A DNA stretch of 64,000 bases from Euryodendron excelsum (GCA_033060915.1 CM065378.1:13149501-13213500), one strand, 5' to 3'. Positions 1 to 11,784 are shown, counted from the first letter of the stretch. Numbers and translations: made by a program. The notes: generated from the sequence alone by a model not told the origin.

Positions 1-346
1 AAGGCGACGATGACTATATTAACTATCTGCCTAGTAGCCTTTCAATTGCTGAAAAATCACTGTGCTGTTACGAACATGGTCCATAAAGCTTATTCATGTT
101 TTTAGTTAAGTTTGGTGTGAAGTTAGTTAATATGTAACGGTACTATTTGCCATCTTATGTTCCATATAACATATCGATGTAATGGTCATATTTGAGATTT
201 TCTGTTTCATGTAATATGAGTTCATGTTATTCTAAGTCCATGAATGCATAGAGACAAGAGAACTACCATTACATAACAAAATAAATTACATCCATAACAA
301 AATACAGTTACTTAAGGTGTCCAAACAACAACTACTATTATGCCAC
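1..346. other. Non-coding left edge
   Basis: AT-rich DNA with no reading frame, RNA gene or repeat that I can support. It lies beyond the C-terminal end of the decayed minus-strand transposase and may include part of that transposon's end, but I could not identify a terminal inverted repeat. Confidence 0.5.
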
Positions 347-844
347 TCACCGAAGCCTCTCCGGACATTTTCGCTTGTCATGGCCAGTTTGTTGACAAAG
401 ACTGCAGTGGTAGCTGTGCTTTTGCCTGGAGGTGTCCATTTCATTGCGAATACGGGCCGTTTTGGGCCGACCGGGCTTTGGATTCAGTGATCGCAAACGG
501 TTTGTATTAGGGAGCAACATCGGCATACTACTCAAAGGCCAATAATCTTCATGGGGCATTAAGCTAAAATTAGAATCCCAAATGCGTGGGTATACATCAA
601 TTCTGTACTCTGGCGCCACCAAGTAAAACGGATCGACGCCTAAGTCCGTAGTGACAGCAAGCATGTGTGAACATGGATATAGGTTGATGATGTATTTTGA
701 ACAAGAATAGCTGGGCTGGTTAAGTCTTACAACCTGCTTGTGCCCACCCAGCATCCCGTGGTGTGTTGTTTCGATCTCATATTCACCTTCTTGCCTGTGA
801 ACGAAATTTAAATTAGTGTCATTGTCACAAAAATACTGGTCAGC
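347..844 (-). pseudogene. MULE transposase C-terminal SWIM and zinc-knuckle fragment
   Basis: After two in-frame stops (866-868 and 845-847) the same frame continues as ADQYFCDNDTNLNFVHRQEG and on to residues matching a SWIM zinc finger (YSCSKYIINLYPCSHMLAV), then a linker and a zinc knuckle CSLCQQTGHDKRKC (C-x2-C-x4-H-x4-C). The SWIM consensus starts C-x-C; here the first Cys position is Tyr (TAT where TGT would give Cys). The stop is at 347-349. The knuckle is intact. The block has no plausible independent function. Confidence 0.78.
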
Positions 845-865
845 TTAAAAGTTATGGTAGCGCAT

Positions 866-1896
866 TTATCTGTTAAACGCTCTCAACAAATGTGTATTTC
901 TTTTGCACTGGTATGTTTCAATTTGTTTTTGTAGCTTGCGGCCATACTGCAAACCAGCATTCCGATTCTTAATACACTCAATTCTCCTCTTGTCAAAATA
1001 CTTAACAAGCCGGTGGAATGTAGTTTCCACACATGCCGTGATGGGCACATTCTGAGCACCCCTCAATACACTGTTAAATCCTTCAGATAGGTTTGTAGTC
1101 AAAATCCCCCACCTACGACCTCCATCATGTGCAAGTGTCCATTTTTCAGCCTCCATCTCTTCCAACCAATTTAATGCCTCTGGTTTAAGATTGTCAATCT
1201 CCTTCATAATCAAGTTGAACTTCTGAATTTGATGGCAACTACCAGCCCTCCATATCAAATCCATAAATTTCGTGTTGCTGAATTTCTTATTGAAATTGCT
1301 ACGGACGTGCCTGAGGCAATATCGATGATATCCAATCGGTCGCAAACGCGGATGTTCCCAGTACTGCACAACAGCATTCAACAGGCCATTGTGCCTATCA
1401 GATATCAACGTGATGCCCTCACGGTTAGGCACTACATGTCGTCTCAAGTTCTTAATAAACCATGACCACGACGCTGTAGTCTCTTCATCTATAATGGCAA
1501 AAGCAAGTGGTAAAATGTGTTGGTCACTAGTTGATGCGGTAGCTACCAGCATCTTCCCAGTGTATTTGCCATTAAGGAAAGTTCCATTAATGCCGATAAC
1601 AGGAGGGCAGTGAGCGAATCCATCGATGGCGGGTTTGAAAGCCCAGAACACATAATTAAACACCACCTCATCTGGCATAGTCGACGGCAACACATTCCAG
1701 TCTACAACTATCCCAGGATTAAAGGTCTGTAGTGCCGTCATGTACCGGGGAAGCTTCGTGTACGACTCGTCCCAATTCCCAAATATGACCTCAAAGGCTC
1801 TTATTTTCGCAAGCCATACCTTCCTGTAAGATACTGTGTGCTCTAATGCAGTTCGTACGGTGGTGATAAGCGTGCCACCTTCGTTTTCGCATCTGC
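866..1896 (-). pseudogene. MULE transposase catalytic core fragment
   Basis: This is the largest surviving block. It reads TVSYRKVWLAKIRAFEVIFG, then the MULE core with VIGINGTFLNGKYTGKMLVA, ITLISDRHNGLLNAV, a CLRHVRSNF segment and LTTNLSEGFNSVLRGA. In active relatives the first catalytic Asp sits in a G-I-D-G-T context; here the codon is AAT, giving Asn. The second Asp (SDRH) and the later Glu (NLSEGFN) are present. The exon probably starts at 1896 after a CAG acceptor. Its first codons (A-D-A-K-T-K-V) are in a different frame from the rest, consistent with the loss of one base near 1880. The frame closes with TAA at 866-868. Confidence 0.85.
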
Positions 1897-1988
1897 CTGT
1901 ACATAAACATCGACCACGTTCAAGTGTACATATAAACAACTCCCGTTTTAATTTTAAGTTACATTAGTTTAAAAGAAATATAGTTTAC

Positions 1989-2552
1989 CTTAACTGAGTC
2001 GAGTATGACCGTCGTAATAAGATCAGTATCAATGTTATAGTGGTCCCTCTGCAATCTTGCAAACACACAATGATGTGGACCGGGATACGTCTTTACCTCA
2101 AAGAAACTATGTTTCTCTTTCTTTGAGGCTCGAAACCTCCAACTGCAATCATGCTTGCACCTTACATCCCAAACCTTCTTGCCCGTTTCTACCACCACAT
2201 ACTCTTTTCTTTTCTTTACATTGTACATCTTTACTGCATACTTTACCGAATCTTTGTCTTTAAAGATCATCCCCTTTTTGAATTCTATGATATCAGGGGT
2301 CCATACGTTCCCACGACAATAAAGCTCCCGACTAGTTACGGTAGCGTCACCACCCCCCTCTAAGTTTGTGAACAAAGGGATATGAGTGTACCATTCGAGT
2401 AAACCAATTGAAGACGATGGCAGTTCACCAAATTCAGGCCCCTCATCATCAGATTCATCATCAGCCATTAGTTTAGCGTCAATGTCTTCGTCCACGTCCA
2501 AATCAGGACCTGCACTGTCAGGTACGCATCCCTCGGCTCCATCACCGACCAT
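1989..2552 (-). pseudogene. MULE transposase DNA-binding domain fragment
   Basis: An acidic linker (DVDEDIDAKLMADDESDDEG) is followed by a MuDR-type DNA-binding domain: FKKGMIFKDKDSVKYAV, then VRCKHDCSWRFRASKKEKHS, then TYPGPHHCVFARLQRDH. The Cys and His residues (C-x3-C near CKHDC, and the downstream HHC) are in the places usual for the WRKY/GCM1-like zinc fold of this family. The block is in frame with the N-terminal fragments. It probably ended at a splice donor after the codon for Lys at 1989 (AAG then GTAAAC), because reading on gives a short unrelated tail and a stop at 1959. Confidence 0.78.
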
Positions 2553-2576
2553 ACCAACGTACTCGTCAATAGGCTA

Positions 2577-3224
2577 GTAGAACCTGTCAACTGGGGATGT
2601 CAATAGGTGAATTGGAGATAGACGCTCAGCCCATGAACTTGTACCAATGTCGTGTTGCATCTGTGATGCCCCGGCTGTGTATGACCCATACGTTGGATAA
2701 TATGGAAGTGGGGACATATCGGCATACTGTGAAGCCTTACTGTAAGATTCTTAAGTCAGCATCCCAGTGAATGAGTCGGGAATGCCATTGTATGCCCCCT
2801 GAGTCAACATTCTAGTGAATGAGCCGGGAACATTGTATGCCCCATAACCTGAATACATTGGATCTGGTTCATTCAACCTACTCGTTATGTTTTCTTTCTC
2901 CACGTACAGTTCAACATAATTCAGTGTGGGAAAACACGGCGGAATGTCCAACACACTATCTAAGGTCATGTCATCATTGATGGGCACCTTCTTGTAATAA
3001 ATGAACCTCTCCCATTGTCTATGGGGATGTCTGCATATCAACTTTAAACGAATATTTTCTCCTTCATCTACAACTTTGGGTATAAGAAACTGTTCTAATT
3101 CTTCCAGTGTTATTCTGCGTTATATAGTGTAAAACCCTTTCGCTTCGGTATCATATGATATACCTTCGTCAGGGTCTTGTACTATTGTTCCCCCCCAATA
3201 GCACATCACCTTTACAGTACTCAT
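2577..3224 (-). pseudogene. MULE transposase N-terminal region (PB1-like), broken
   Basis: The frame begins at an ATG at 3224 (MSTVKVMCYWGGTIVQDPDE) and runs towards lower coordinates. A TAA at 3120-3122 ends it after 34 codons. The same frame then continues through a segment with RHPHRQWERF and LNYVELYVEKE, as in the N-terminal region that precedes the DNA-binding domain in many plant MULE proteins. A second TAA at 2751-2753 and a TAG at 2574-2576 interrupt it again. All three stops share one frame with the DNA-binding block that follows, so they look like point mutations in a formerly single exon. The segment after the second stop is rich in Tyr, Ser and Pro and looks like a linker. Confidence 0.75.
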
Positions 3225-3963
3225 TCAATCAACCTTACTGTAGCTAAACATATGAAATTAGTAGTTAGATAAAGCTTCAGTACAAGTTAGATGAAGTTAT
3301 ATAAAAATACACCCAGACACTATATTTCAAAATAGAATGAGAATGTCCTTATTATTTTCGTCTTTCTTATAATATGGTACCACTATATTTTCAATTTTAA
3401 CAATTTTTCTATTTTTAAACCTTGAACTCCTTGAGTTTTCAACCATTCCACTAATAGCTGCAATTTAACTACTTGTAGTTAGATTGTTAGAATAGCTAAA
3501 ATTAAACTAGAATAAAGTATAAAGACAAAAAAAGACAACGAAATAGAAAGATAAAAAACATTTAGAAAGATAAAAAAAGTCTCTCTATTATAATACATTG
3601 TGTATTGCTTTTACATCGAGAAAGTCTCTACATTAAGTTCAACTGAAGTCTTGAATAAGAAATACAAAAATGAAGAATCTATTATAGGAAATAAGGAAAT
3701 TAATTATATAAGAAATCAACTAATATTATATTCTAACATCATCTGATCTCTCGAACTCAATGAGGTAAAACAAAAACGAAGTTCGGTTTGAAATTAAGTG
3801 AAATTTTAAGCTCACCATGAAAACAATCAGAAACAATACCACAAATGAATTAAACAGGCCAAAAGAATTTTTTAGTATTCACGCGCAATGATAAGCTACT
3901 GTAGTGATACTCAGTGACCAATAAACCAAAAGAAAAAATAAAGAAATCAGTTTAGAGACGAAT

Positions 3964-4165
3964 AGAAGAGAGAGAGGAAGACGAACATGTATCATTCCAC
4001 TAATAAACCAATAAACTAAAATATAATCGCTGTACCATTCCACTAATAGAAGAGAGAGAGGGAGACGAACATGTATTATTCCACTAATAAACCAATAAAC
4101 CAAAACATAATCGCTGTACCATTCCACTAATAAAAGAGAGAGAGGGAGACGAACATGTATCTAAC
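3964..4165. repeat. 84-base tandem repeat, about 2.4 copies
   Basis: The segment AGAGAGAG..GAGACGAACATGTAT followed by TTCCACTAATAAACCAATAAA starts at 3964, 4048 and 4132, a constant spacing of 84 bases with only a few substitutions. A more diverged fragment (ACCAATAAACCAAAAG) precedes it near 3920. It could be a minisatellite or part of a transposon end. Confidence 0.85.
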
Positions 4166-4329
4166 GATGGAGGGCTTCATCGTCGGGAGGGCTTCGTTGA
4201 CTGGAGAGTTCGTCGTCAGCAAAGAGAGAGCGGCTGCAGCCCTGGTAGATGAGAAACCTAATGACGCTTTCAAACAAACTCAACATATATGACCTAAAAG
4301 CGTTAACATGTATAACTATATTATAAGTG

Positions 4330-4531
4330 AAAGCGTCAATCATATTGACGCTTTTCTCTATGGATCAAAAATCGTCAATATGATTGACGTTTTTAGCGTT
4401 TACTGCAAACGTATAACGTTGTTGATATTAACGCTTTTAAAATGAAACAAAAAACTTCATTTGTATTAACATTTTACTTTTGTTTACGCAATTTTTTGAA
4501 ATTAAAATTGAAATCGTCATTACAATTGACG
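4330..4531. repeat. Cluster of TGACG palindromes
   Basis: Three inverted repeats lie within 200 bases. The first has arms AAAGCGTCAAT and ATTGACGCTTT around CAT (4330-4354). The second has CGTCAAT and ATTGACG around ATG (4373-4389). The third is an imperfect CGTCATT..AATTGACG (4515-4531). Further half-sites (GCGTTAAC, AACGCTTTT) lie between them. Repeated short palindromes of this type are common in subterminal regions of CACTA-type DNA transposons, but I could not find the CACTA termini. Confidence 0.7.
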
Positions 4532-4964
4532 TTTTTTCTAAAAGGTCATTCATATTGATGTTTAACCATTGTTTCGTAATTATTCAAAAAGTGACCCTGA
4601 TTTAATATATATTCAATAAAATAAATAGCTTTTCGTAAATGATAAAAATATATACATTCTTGCTGCAGTTAAAGGATAAAAATTTAATTTAGTTTGGCTT
4701 GAAAACAAAAACGAAACGGTTCGAAAATGTTTTGAAATGTAATATTTCAAAATTAATAAATATTAATAAAAAAATACATTCTTTTATATTTTTTTAATTA
4801 AAATTGGATCACATCAATGAAAAGTAGTACAAAACTTATTATTTTAGTATAATTTTTTTTTTTTTTATGTTTAAGAGTATTTTAATGAAAATCATACAAT
4901 TTTACTATTTCATTAGCCCAATGTGTTAAGAAACGAAAAAGTTTGAGGCGTTTAAATTGGGAAC

Positions 4965-5047
4965 GAGAGAAGTTTTTATACGGTAAGGTTTAGCCTAGGG
5001 TTTAATGAGAGAAGTTTTTATACTGTAAGGTTTAGCCTAGGGTTTAT
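4965..5047. repeat. 42-base tandem duplication with telo-box-like motif
   Basis: GAGAGAAGTTTTTATAC followed by GTAAGGTTTAGCCTAGGGTTTA occurs twice, starting at 4965 and 5007, with a single substitution (CGG/CTG) inside. Each copy ends in CTAGGGTTTA, the reverse of AAACCCTAG, a telo-box-like element frequent in promoters of plant translation and organelle genes. The second copy ends about 300 bases before the CAF2 start codon, so both copies are probably in its promoter. Confidence 0.8.
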
Positions 5048-5351
5048 GTTGTGTAATGCAAGCCTATGAGAGTCGATATTGCTGCACTGCATGTGGTATA
5101 GTCAGGGGTGGCCACGTGGTCGGATCTAATAACTTGCCCCAATTCAAAAGTCTCACTGCCAAGAAACATACGACACCGTTTCCCGGTTCTTGCGCACACT
5201 GCCACACACCACGGCCTCCAAAAATCTGAGAAAACTCTATCCTCTTCCTCATTCTGTTCTTCATTCTGCAACAGCAGTTATGAACACATAATCCATATAT
5301 GCTCTATATATATGTATATAGGTATATGTCCTGAATATCAAAGGTCCGTCA

Positions 5352-8300
5352 ATGGCAATTGTTGCTACACTACCAGGTCTCAACCTCTTCTCTACCCTCC
5401 CTTCTACCCCACCCTCAAACGACCCCTCCAACGCCGCCTCACACCCTCCGCCACAACCTCCAATTCCCATCCCCAAATATCCCCTACCCCTCAAATCCCG
5501 AAGGCACCCTCCACAACCTCCGAAACCCACCTCGAGCCCCGCCTTCAAGACCTTCCACCACCGCTCGAAGTACTACAAACCAGTCAGAGAAGGAGTCATC
5601 TCATCGGAAGGTGAGCGCTCCGTCGTTGTTGGTGAGTCCGGCGTATCGTATCTCCTTCCCGGAGCCCCATTCGAGTTCCAATTCAGCTACTCCGAGACCC
5701 CGAAGGCCAAGCCCTTGGCAATCCGGGAGCCGGCGTTCTTGCCGTTCGCGCCACCAACGATGCCGAGGCCTTGGACGGGCAAGGCGCCATTGAAGAGTTC
5801 GAAGAAGAAGAAAATTCCGCTGTTTGATTCACTCAATTCCCCGGCGCCGGGGACTAACGGAGTGAAGCATTTGGAAATGCCGAAACCGTACCAGTTCGGG
5901 AACTTCCCGGCGGAGTTGAAACCGAGAAAGGAGGTGCTCGGAAAGCCATTGACGAGAGCGGAGATTCGGGAGCTTCTAAAGCCTCACATTTCAAGTAATC
6001 GGCAAGTCAATCTGGGTAAGGTTCAGTGGTTTGAATTCAAAACTTTAAAAGTTGGGTAATTTCTTGTAGAGTTATATAAGTTCAGTTCTTGAATGAATTC
6101 TTTAGGCAGAGATGGATTGACACACAATATGTTGGAGTTGGTACATACCCATTGGAAGCGACGGCCAGTTTGTAAAGTTCGATGCTTAGGTGTTCCCACC
6201 ATAGATATGGATAATGTTTGCCGTTGTCTTGAGGTTTGCCATTTAAACATAAATTCTTTAGGTTTTCTTGATAATGAATCTGTTCCAATTCTCATCTTGT
6301 GCTATTGTTTTATGGCTGTTCTATATTCTGTAGTTATGTGTAAGCTAAACTTTCAGAAGCATGTGTATCATTGTGTGTCACTTTTTGAAACCTCTAGTGT
6401 ATGATGTGTTTTCCCATGGAACAATCAACATTGCAACAAATAAGACCTTAGTGGTAGTTTTTCTTGAGAATTAGGATGCAATTGCTTTACATATATTATC
6501 AAACATGAAAAGAGGCATGTCAGTAACTGTTACATTGGTATCTATATCTTTTTGTGTGATACTTAGTATATGTGGCACATCGTGAATATTATAATATTTT
6601 CATTTGACACCGCATCAATTGTGTTGACTATCAGCTGAGTTCTTATATTAGTGTCTTAATTTACTAGGACATAATACACAAAGGTTCTTGTTTTCTATGC
6701 CCTCAATTGTTATTCATAATACTAGGAAAAGACTGGCGGAAAGATCATCCGTCGAGTTGGTGGTGTAGTTTATCTTTTCTGTGGCAGAAACTATGATCAT
6801 CGCGCTCGTCCACAGTACCCAGTGATGCTCTGGAAACCAGCCACACCTGTTTACCCAAAGCTCATACAAGAAGCTCCAGAAGGTTTGACGAAAGCTGAAG
6901 CAGATGAGCTACGGAAGAAAGGAAAAAATCTTTTGCCCATTTGTAAATTAGGTATACAATCAGCCACCGTATTCTTATAGTTCATCTGCTTGTTAAAAGA
7001 CTGTTTTCTGAGTTAATCACTGGGCTTTCTGTTTCATCTTGTTCTTTGTAGTAGGCTAGGAACATAGAATGCCAGCAACTAGATTGGTGCTTAATCCTTA
7101 TGCACATGAATTTGTGGGGGTGAGTGCGATGGTAATTAGTGATAGAGAAATTGAACATGACTCCACAATTGGAATTAGAATTTTATTGTTTTTTTTTATC
7201 ACTATGAACTTGTGACATGGTCTTTTGATAATTTGGAACGCTTATGTGATCCATTCGGGTTGCAAACTGTGAGTAAGTGGTCTTCTTCCGGAAGCTGGTG
7301 AAGGGTCTTCAATCCAGCCACCCTGTCACTTGTTATAACTCCTCAGTAGTCAATACTAAACCTTATTTATTTAAACACATCACCTACCTTTTGTGGCAAA
7401 TCCTTCCAAAACATGGTATAAATGAATTCTTTCGCGGCAAGTTTTCTGTTTTTTTTTTTTTTTTATGATGAACAGTTTGGTTGATAATATTTCCGGTTTG
7501 GTCCAAAAGAAGATGGTAATCTGGAAGTTAGATTTGCATTTTACTTTTGTTTAAGAAACCTCAATCATTGCAGCATTACATGTGCTAGAACATCAGATAT
7601 ATACCATTTTACAAGATTTGAATTGCTTGGCTTGTTATTCGTTAGACGTACTTAGTTTCATTAGTTTCCATGATGCTTGGAGCTCCTCTGCTGAATTGTC
7701 TTCTGTTCCATGTCTCTGTAATCATATATATATTTATATGTATATATATATATATATATATATTGCTGCATCAATTACTGAATTTTATTGCATTTTATTG
7801 ACTTTTTCTCTGCATGAATATGCTGGAAGGCGTCTTGCTAAAAGTTTGATATTGTACTAATAGATGCTCATGTTTTTCGAGAGCATATATTTACGCATCA
7901 GTAAGACTTCTACAATTTGTTTTATATATTTACTTTTTTGAGACTTGCTCTTTCATCCCTTCCTGCTGCAGCAAAAAATGGAGTGTACACTTCCTTGGTG
8001 AGAGATGTGAGGAATGCTTTTGAAGGAAGTCAATTAGTTAAGATTGACTGCAAGGGGATGCATGCAAGTGACTACAAAAAGATAGGTGCTAAGCTGAAGG
8101 TTTGTGTATATTTTTCTGTTTCTTCTAATTACCATTGCAGCCTGGTTTTAGACTGGATTATTTGATTCATCAAATGCTTGTATCTAACAACTAAAAACAA
8201 AACATACCACTAAAATAGGTCAATCAAACTACAAAATTAAGAGATGAATCATTATGATGTATATGGGTTCTATGTAAATTCTCAAGTTACAAAAGGTTTT

Positions 8301-10300
8301 ACACTGTACAACTCAGCCAAGCTTCAAACTTGTAAGACGACCTTTTATCATGGCTCAGGCTGATTCCTAAGTTAGTTCAATAACAAGCTTTGGCTCAACT
8401 GTTAATGTGCTTAGGGCTTTCATAGCTTGCATAGCCTTGAACAAAGTAGAAAAATGAGAAAAAGGCTCAGAAGTGCACTCTATGGTATAGTCATGTGTAA
8501 CACTAGATGGAGCAGCTGATACAGTTCTTAAAACATTTATAGAGTAATATAAAAGTATTGCTAGTTAATTCTGTGTAAGTAACAATGTGTTAGTAATAGT
8601 TTCCGGTGTACTCTGTTTGTCATGTTCTGCGATTTGTTTTCTCACTTTCTCCTTATCTCCTGACAGGAATTGGTTCCTTGCGTGCTATTGTCTTTTGACG
8701 ATGAACAGATACTGATGTGGAGGGGACAAGGTTGGAAAACAATGTACCCAGAAGCTCCTTCAGCTTCAAGTCCTGCTGATAGTGACGCTGCAAATGGTTT
8801 CAATTGTTTACGTATGCAGGAGAGAGAGAGGCAGAGCGAATGGGGTGAGACTACACATATGGTGTTCGCTTCACTTTTTATTTATCTATTTATGTATTTT
8901 TTTTTTTTTTGGGAGCAAAAGTAATAAATGGAAATTAGATAGCATAATATAGTCAAAAACTCTGAAGGCAATATTGATCAATGTCTCCGTCTTCCTAGGA
9001 TTTTATGTGAACCTTAGATCTTCCTTGCTCCTCTTAGGTTGTATCCCTGTATACAGGTTCAAGTAGACAATTTTAATTGACCCAGTTGATTGACTTAAAT
9101 CACAAAAAATGACGATCACCCTGTTGGTTGCTATGCTACAAGGGAAGAAAATATTGTGAGAGAGGAATCTTAGGCAAGGTTGGCTACATATAGTTACTGT
9201 TTGCAGCCTGCAATAAGCAGTACTAGGGATAGTATAGATATGGAGCCCCAGATTTAACATAATACCACCAGAGTTCAGTGGGCCTTCGGAGCCAAATTCA
9301 AGGAAGAAGTGAGTTCAGAAATAGCTTCTCCTGGCCACCTGAGCTCAGGAGGCTATTTGCTTGGTGAAGACCAGCTTATTGTCCAGTAAGTGTACACTTT
9401 GTTTGGACAGTAAAGAAGCAGCTTCCTGGAGATTGCATTCCCAATAATTGTGTCTCCCACCAACTGTTTTCCTTCTTAAATATACCCCTTGAAACAGTTC
9501 TTTTTTTTTTTTTTGTTGCAAATTTTCTTTTCTCTTCATTTCATTCTTTCATACTTACTATCCGGAACACCAAATGGACAAAAACTATGTAAAGGAAAGT
9601 TTTACAGTCTATATCTGACATGATGTGTTGAGATTGATGACCGCAAGAGCTGCAAAAATAGTTAGAGAAAATGCATGCAGCAATAGGCTATCAATGTATT
9701 TTAAAATGCATCTGATATTTTTCAAGTTCAGGAGTGACTAGATTTCCCAGTGATGTTGGCAATATTGCTTGTGTTTCCTCCTAATCTTTAAATACCTTCT
9801 TGATATTAGTTTGAGTTGACAACTCATGCTATTTTGTTAGCTGTGATTCACTAATACTCTTTTCATTATTTCTTTTGACTTCAGGAAATCGCGATGCTAA
9901 TTGTCATAAATCAGACCCTAAAATAGTAACCTCGAGCCCTAAAATGATGTCCCTTTGGAAGCATGCAATCGCGACAAGCAAGGCACTGTTACTGGATGAG
10001 ATTGGTCTTGGCCCTGACGCTCTTTTGAAGGAAGTGGAGGAATTTGAAGGCTTATCACAGGTGACAGAGCACTCCTATCCAGCAGTAGTCTTGTCAAGTG
10101 AAGATGGTGCTGGTAGTTCAAGAGCGGAGTATGAAGGTCTTCATAATGAGGATCATGGTGATGAGGATAATTATACTCACGATGATGATGATGATGACGG
10201 TGAATACTATCTTACGGACTCGTTCGAAGGAATGGAGTCATCAGCCCCTCTAGGATCGTTACCTGTGGATTTAATAGCAAAGCAGCCAAATGAGCAATAG
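5352..10300 (+). CDS. CAF2: CRS2-associated factor 2, chloroplastic
   Basis: CAF proteins bind chloroplast group II introns together with CRS2 and promote their splicing in the stroma. Coding exons: 5352-6015, 6106-6233, 6726-6951, 7972-8099, 8667-8844 and 9885-10300; all introns are GT-AG and the join gives 1740 nt, 579 aa. The N-terminus ([14 protein letters not shown]) is followed by a Ser/Pro-rich, acid-poor stretch expected of a transit peptide. The conserved block [20 protein letters not shown] leads to two CRM RNA-binding domains, at about residues 199-297 ([13 protein letters not shown] to [20 protein letters not shown]) and 315-401 ([19 protein letters not shown] to [10 protein letters not shown]). 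The C-terminus ends in a run of Asp after an acidic tail. Sequence and length fit CAF2 better than the longer CAF1. Exon 1 is C-rich compared with its surroundings. The start is the first ATG in this frame that gives a transit peptide. Confidence 0.93.
7741..7763. repeat. (TA)n microsatellite in CAF2 intron 3
   Basis: An uninterrupted TA tract of about 11 units, preceded by an interrupted TA/TATG stretch from about 7723. It lies deep inside the 1 kb third intron, away from the splice sites. Confidence 0.9.
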
Positions 10301-10605
10301 AGATCTCCGAAAGGTCTTCCAGACTTCCACTTGGGTCGTGATTGAATCGTACCCATTTCACTGAAGCAGTCGGCTGGTGATCTGAAGATTTGTAGACTTT
10401 GGGGCATGAAATTTGATCTATGAAATGTAGATTTACTTAGGAAGATGGCTTGCAAATATTAGGCTCCCAGTCAAGTTAAGAGCAATGGGAATGTCTTTAA
10501 CTCAGCTGAGTGGCAAGCTTGTCCTCAGGTGTACAGGTGCAAGTAATGTAAGCATCACAATTGGTGGAAGTTTTATTTTATAGTAATTTTTCCCTACTTT
10601 TTCTT

Positions 10606-10611
10606 AATAAA
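10606..10611 (+). terminator. Putative poly(A) signal of CAF2
   Basis: AATAAA about 306 bases after the CAF2 stop codon, preceded by a T-rich stretch. The position suits a plant 3' untranslated region, but plant signals are loose and the cleavage site cannot be read from sequence. Confidence 0.5.
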
Positions 10612-11784
10612 AGAGTCTCTGGATAGATCCATTCATCATTTACTCACCTTCTGCAAAAACAGAGTTGCTCTTCTGCTGGGATGTGTGATGCTAGGAAATG
10701 TCCTGTTGGTAATTGAAGTGTTCATTTATTCCCTTATAGGACACATTAGTGCAAATAGTTTTATATTTTATATTTAGAATGAGCTTTCCACTTTATATTT
10801 TCGTTTTTTAATATTGTCATTAACAAATTTTTCACCTTACGTAATGGGTGAATTTATTAAATACAAGAAGATGCCAGTAACCTTAGCTAATAATATATGT
10901 TATAACAAAAATCACATGCTTGGATAATCAAAACTGTATAATAAAAAGATGCATTTTTAAGTTTTATCATCAACCCATAACCACACAAATTTAGGCGGAT
11001 TCATATGTGCTTGACCCCAAATTGTTATAGGAATCCCTGTCTTGTAATTATGTGCTTAGTTCGTGATTAAAAATAAAAATTATAAGTTTTTATGTACAAA
11101 TTGACAAATTTTCATGGTTAAGCGTTGTCACATTTGCAGTATAAAAAATTAAAAAAAAAAACAATTAATGACTTTAACGTATGTTCGCTTTTGTTATTTG
11201 AAAGGATAAATCTTAAATAAACTTGTAAAATTAAATAACCTAATTCAGTTAACAGATGTTTGCAAACACCTCTTGATTTTTTAAGCCTTGTCACATTTTA
11301 TAGATCCAAAAATAAATGTGGTGCCATTAATGGTTTTGACATCTTTATCAAGTTATATTAGCTGAAAAGGACAAATAAATATAAAATTAAACAGCCTGAT
11401 TCAGTTAACAAGCTCCACTTACTATAAAAAAAAAGTATTGCACGCGCATTGTGTTATAGCAATTTTAGTATTTTTAAATGTGTTGCGGACACAATTTAGT
11501 ATTTTCTTAATGACTTACATCATGTTTGGTACTTGACAAAATAAAAAAGAAAAAAATAAAAATAAATAAAATTTTTTTCTTTCTCTATTTGGTGCATAGT
11601 TTGGGAGCCAAGAGGAAAACAATTCAAAGAAAAAATAATAATAATAATAAAGTAATTTTCCTCCTCTGTTTCATTCTATTTTCCATCCTCTGTCCTTTTT
11701 AATTTCGAAAACAAGTTATTTTTCTTCTATTTTTTTCACAAAATTACAATTAAAAAATAAAAATAAAACAAACAATAACTTTTC
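10612..11784. other. AT-rich intergenic spacer
   Basis: Between the CAF2 3' end and the leader of the next gene. It is AT-rich with A-runs and an (ATA)n tract near 11630-11650. No frame, transposon or RNA gene can be supported. Confidence 0.5.

Larger units (their letters stand above)
347..3224 (-). mobile_element. Decayed MULE (Mutator-like) transposon, coding part
   Basis: Four consecutive minus-strand blocks carry the domain order of a plant MuDR transposase: an N-terminal PB1-like region, a MuDR DNA-binding domain, the MULE catalytic core, and a SWIM zinc finger followed by a CCHC zinc knuckle. The first 216 codons stay in one frame but are cut by stops at 3120-3122, 2751-2753 and 2574-2576. 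Two more stops lie at 866-868 and 845-847. A likely 92-base intron (1897-1988, GT-AG) is followed by a one-base frame change. The element therefore cannot make an intact transposase. I did not find terminal inverted repeats or a target site duplication, so the outer limits of the transposon are unknown; the coordinates cover only the recognisable coding part. Confidence 0.88.
3225..4964. other. Intergenic AT-rich DNA between MULE relic and CAF2
   Basis: No gene is supported. The stretch contains an 84-base tandem repeat (about 3964-4165) and a cluster of palindromic TGACG motifs (4330-4531), listed separately. The rest is low-complexity AT-rich sequence. Confidence 0.6.

Noticed and set aside
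5108..5614. 168-codon plus-strand frame overlapping the CAF2 start
   Set aside because: It overlaps the transit peptide region of CAF2 in another frame and has no family resemblance.
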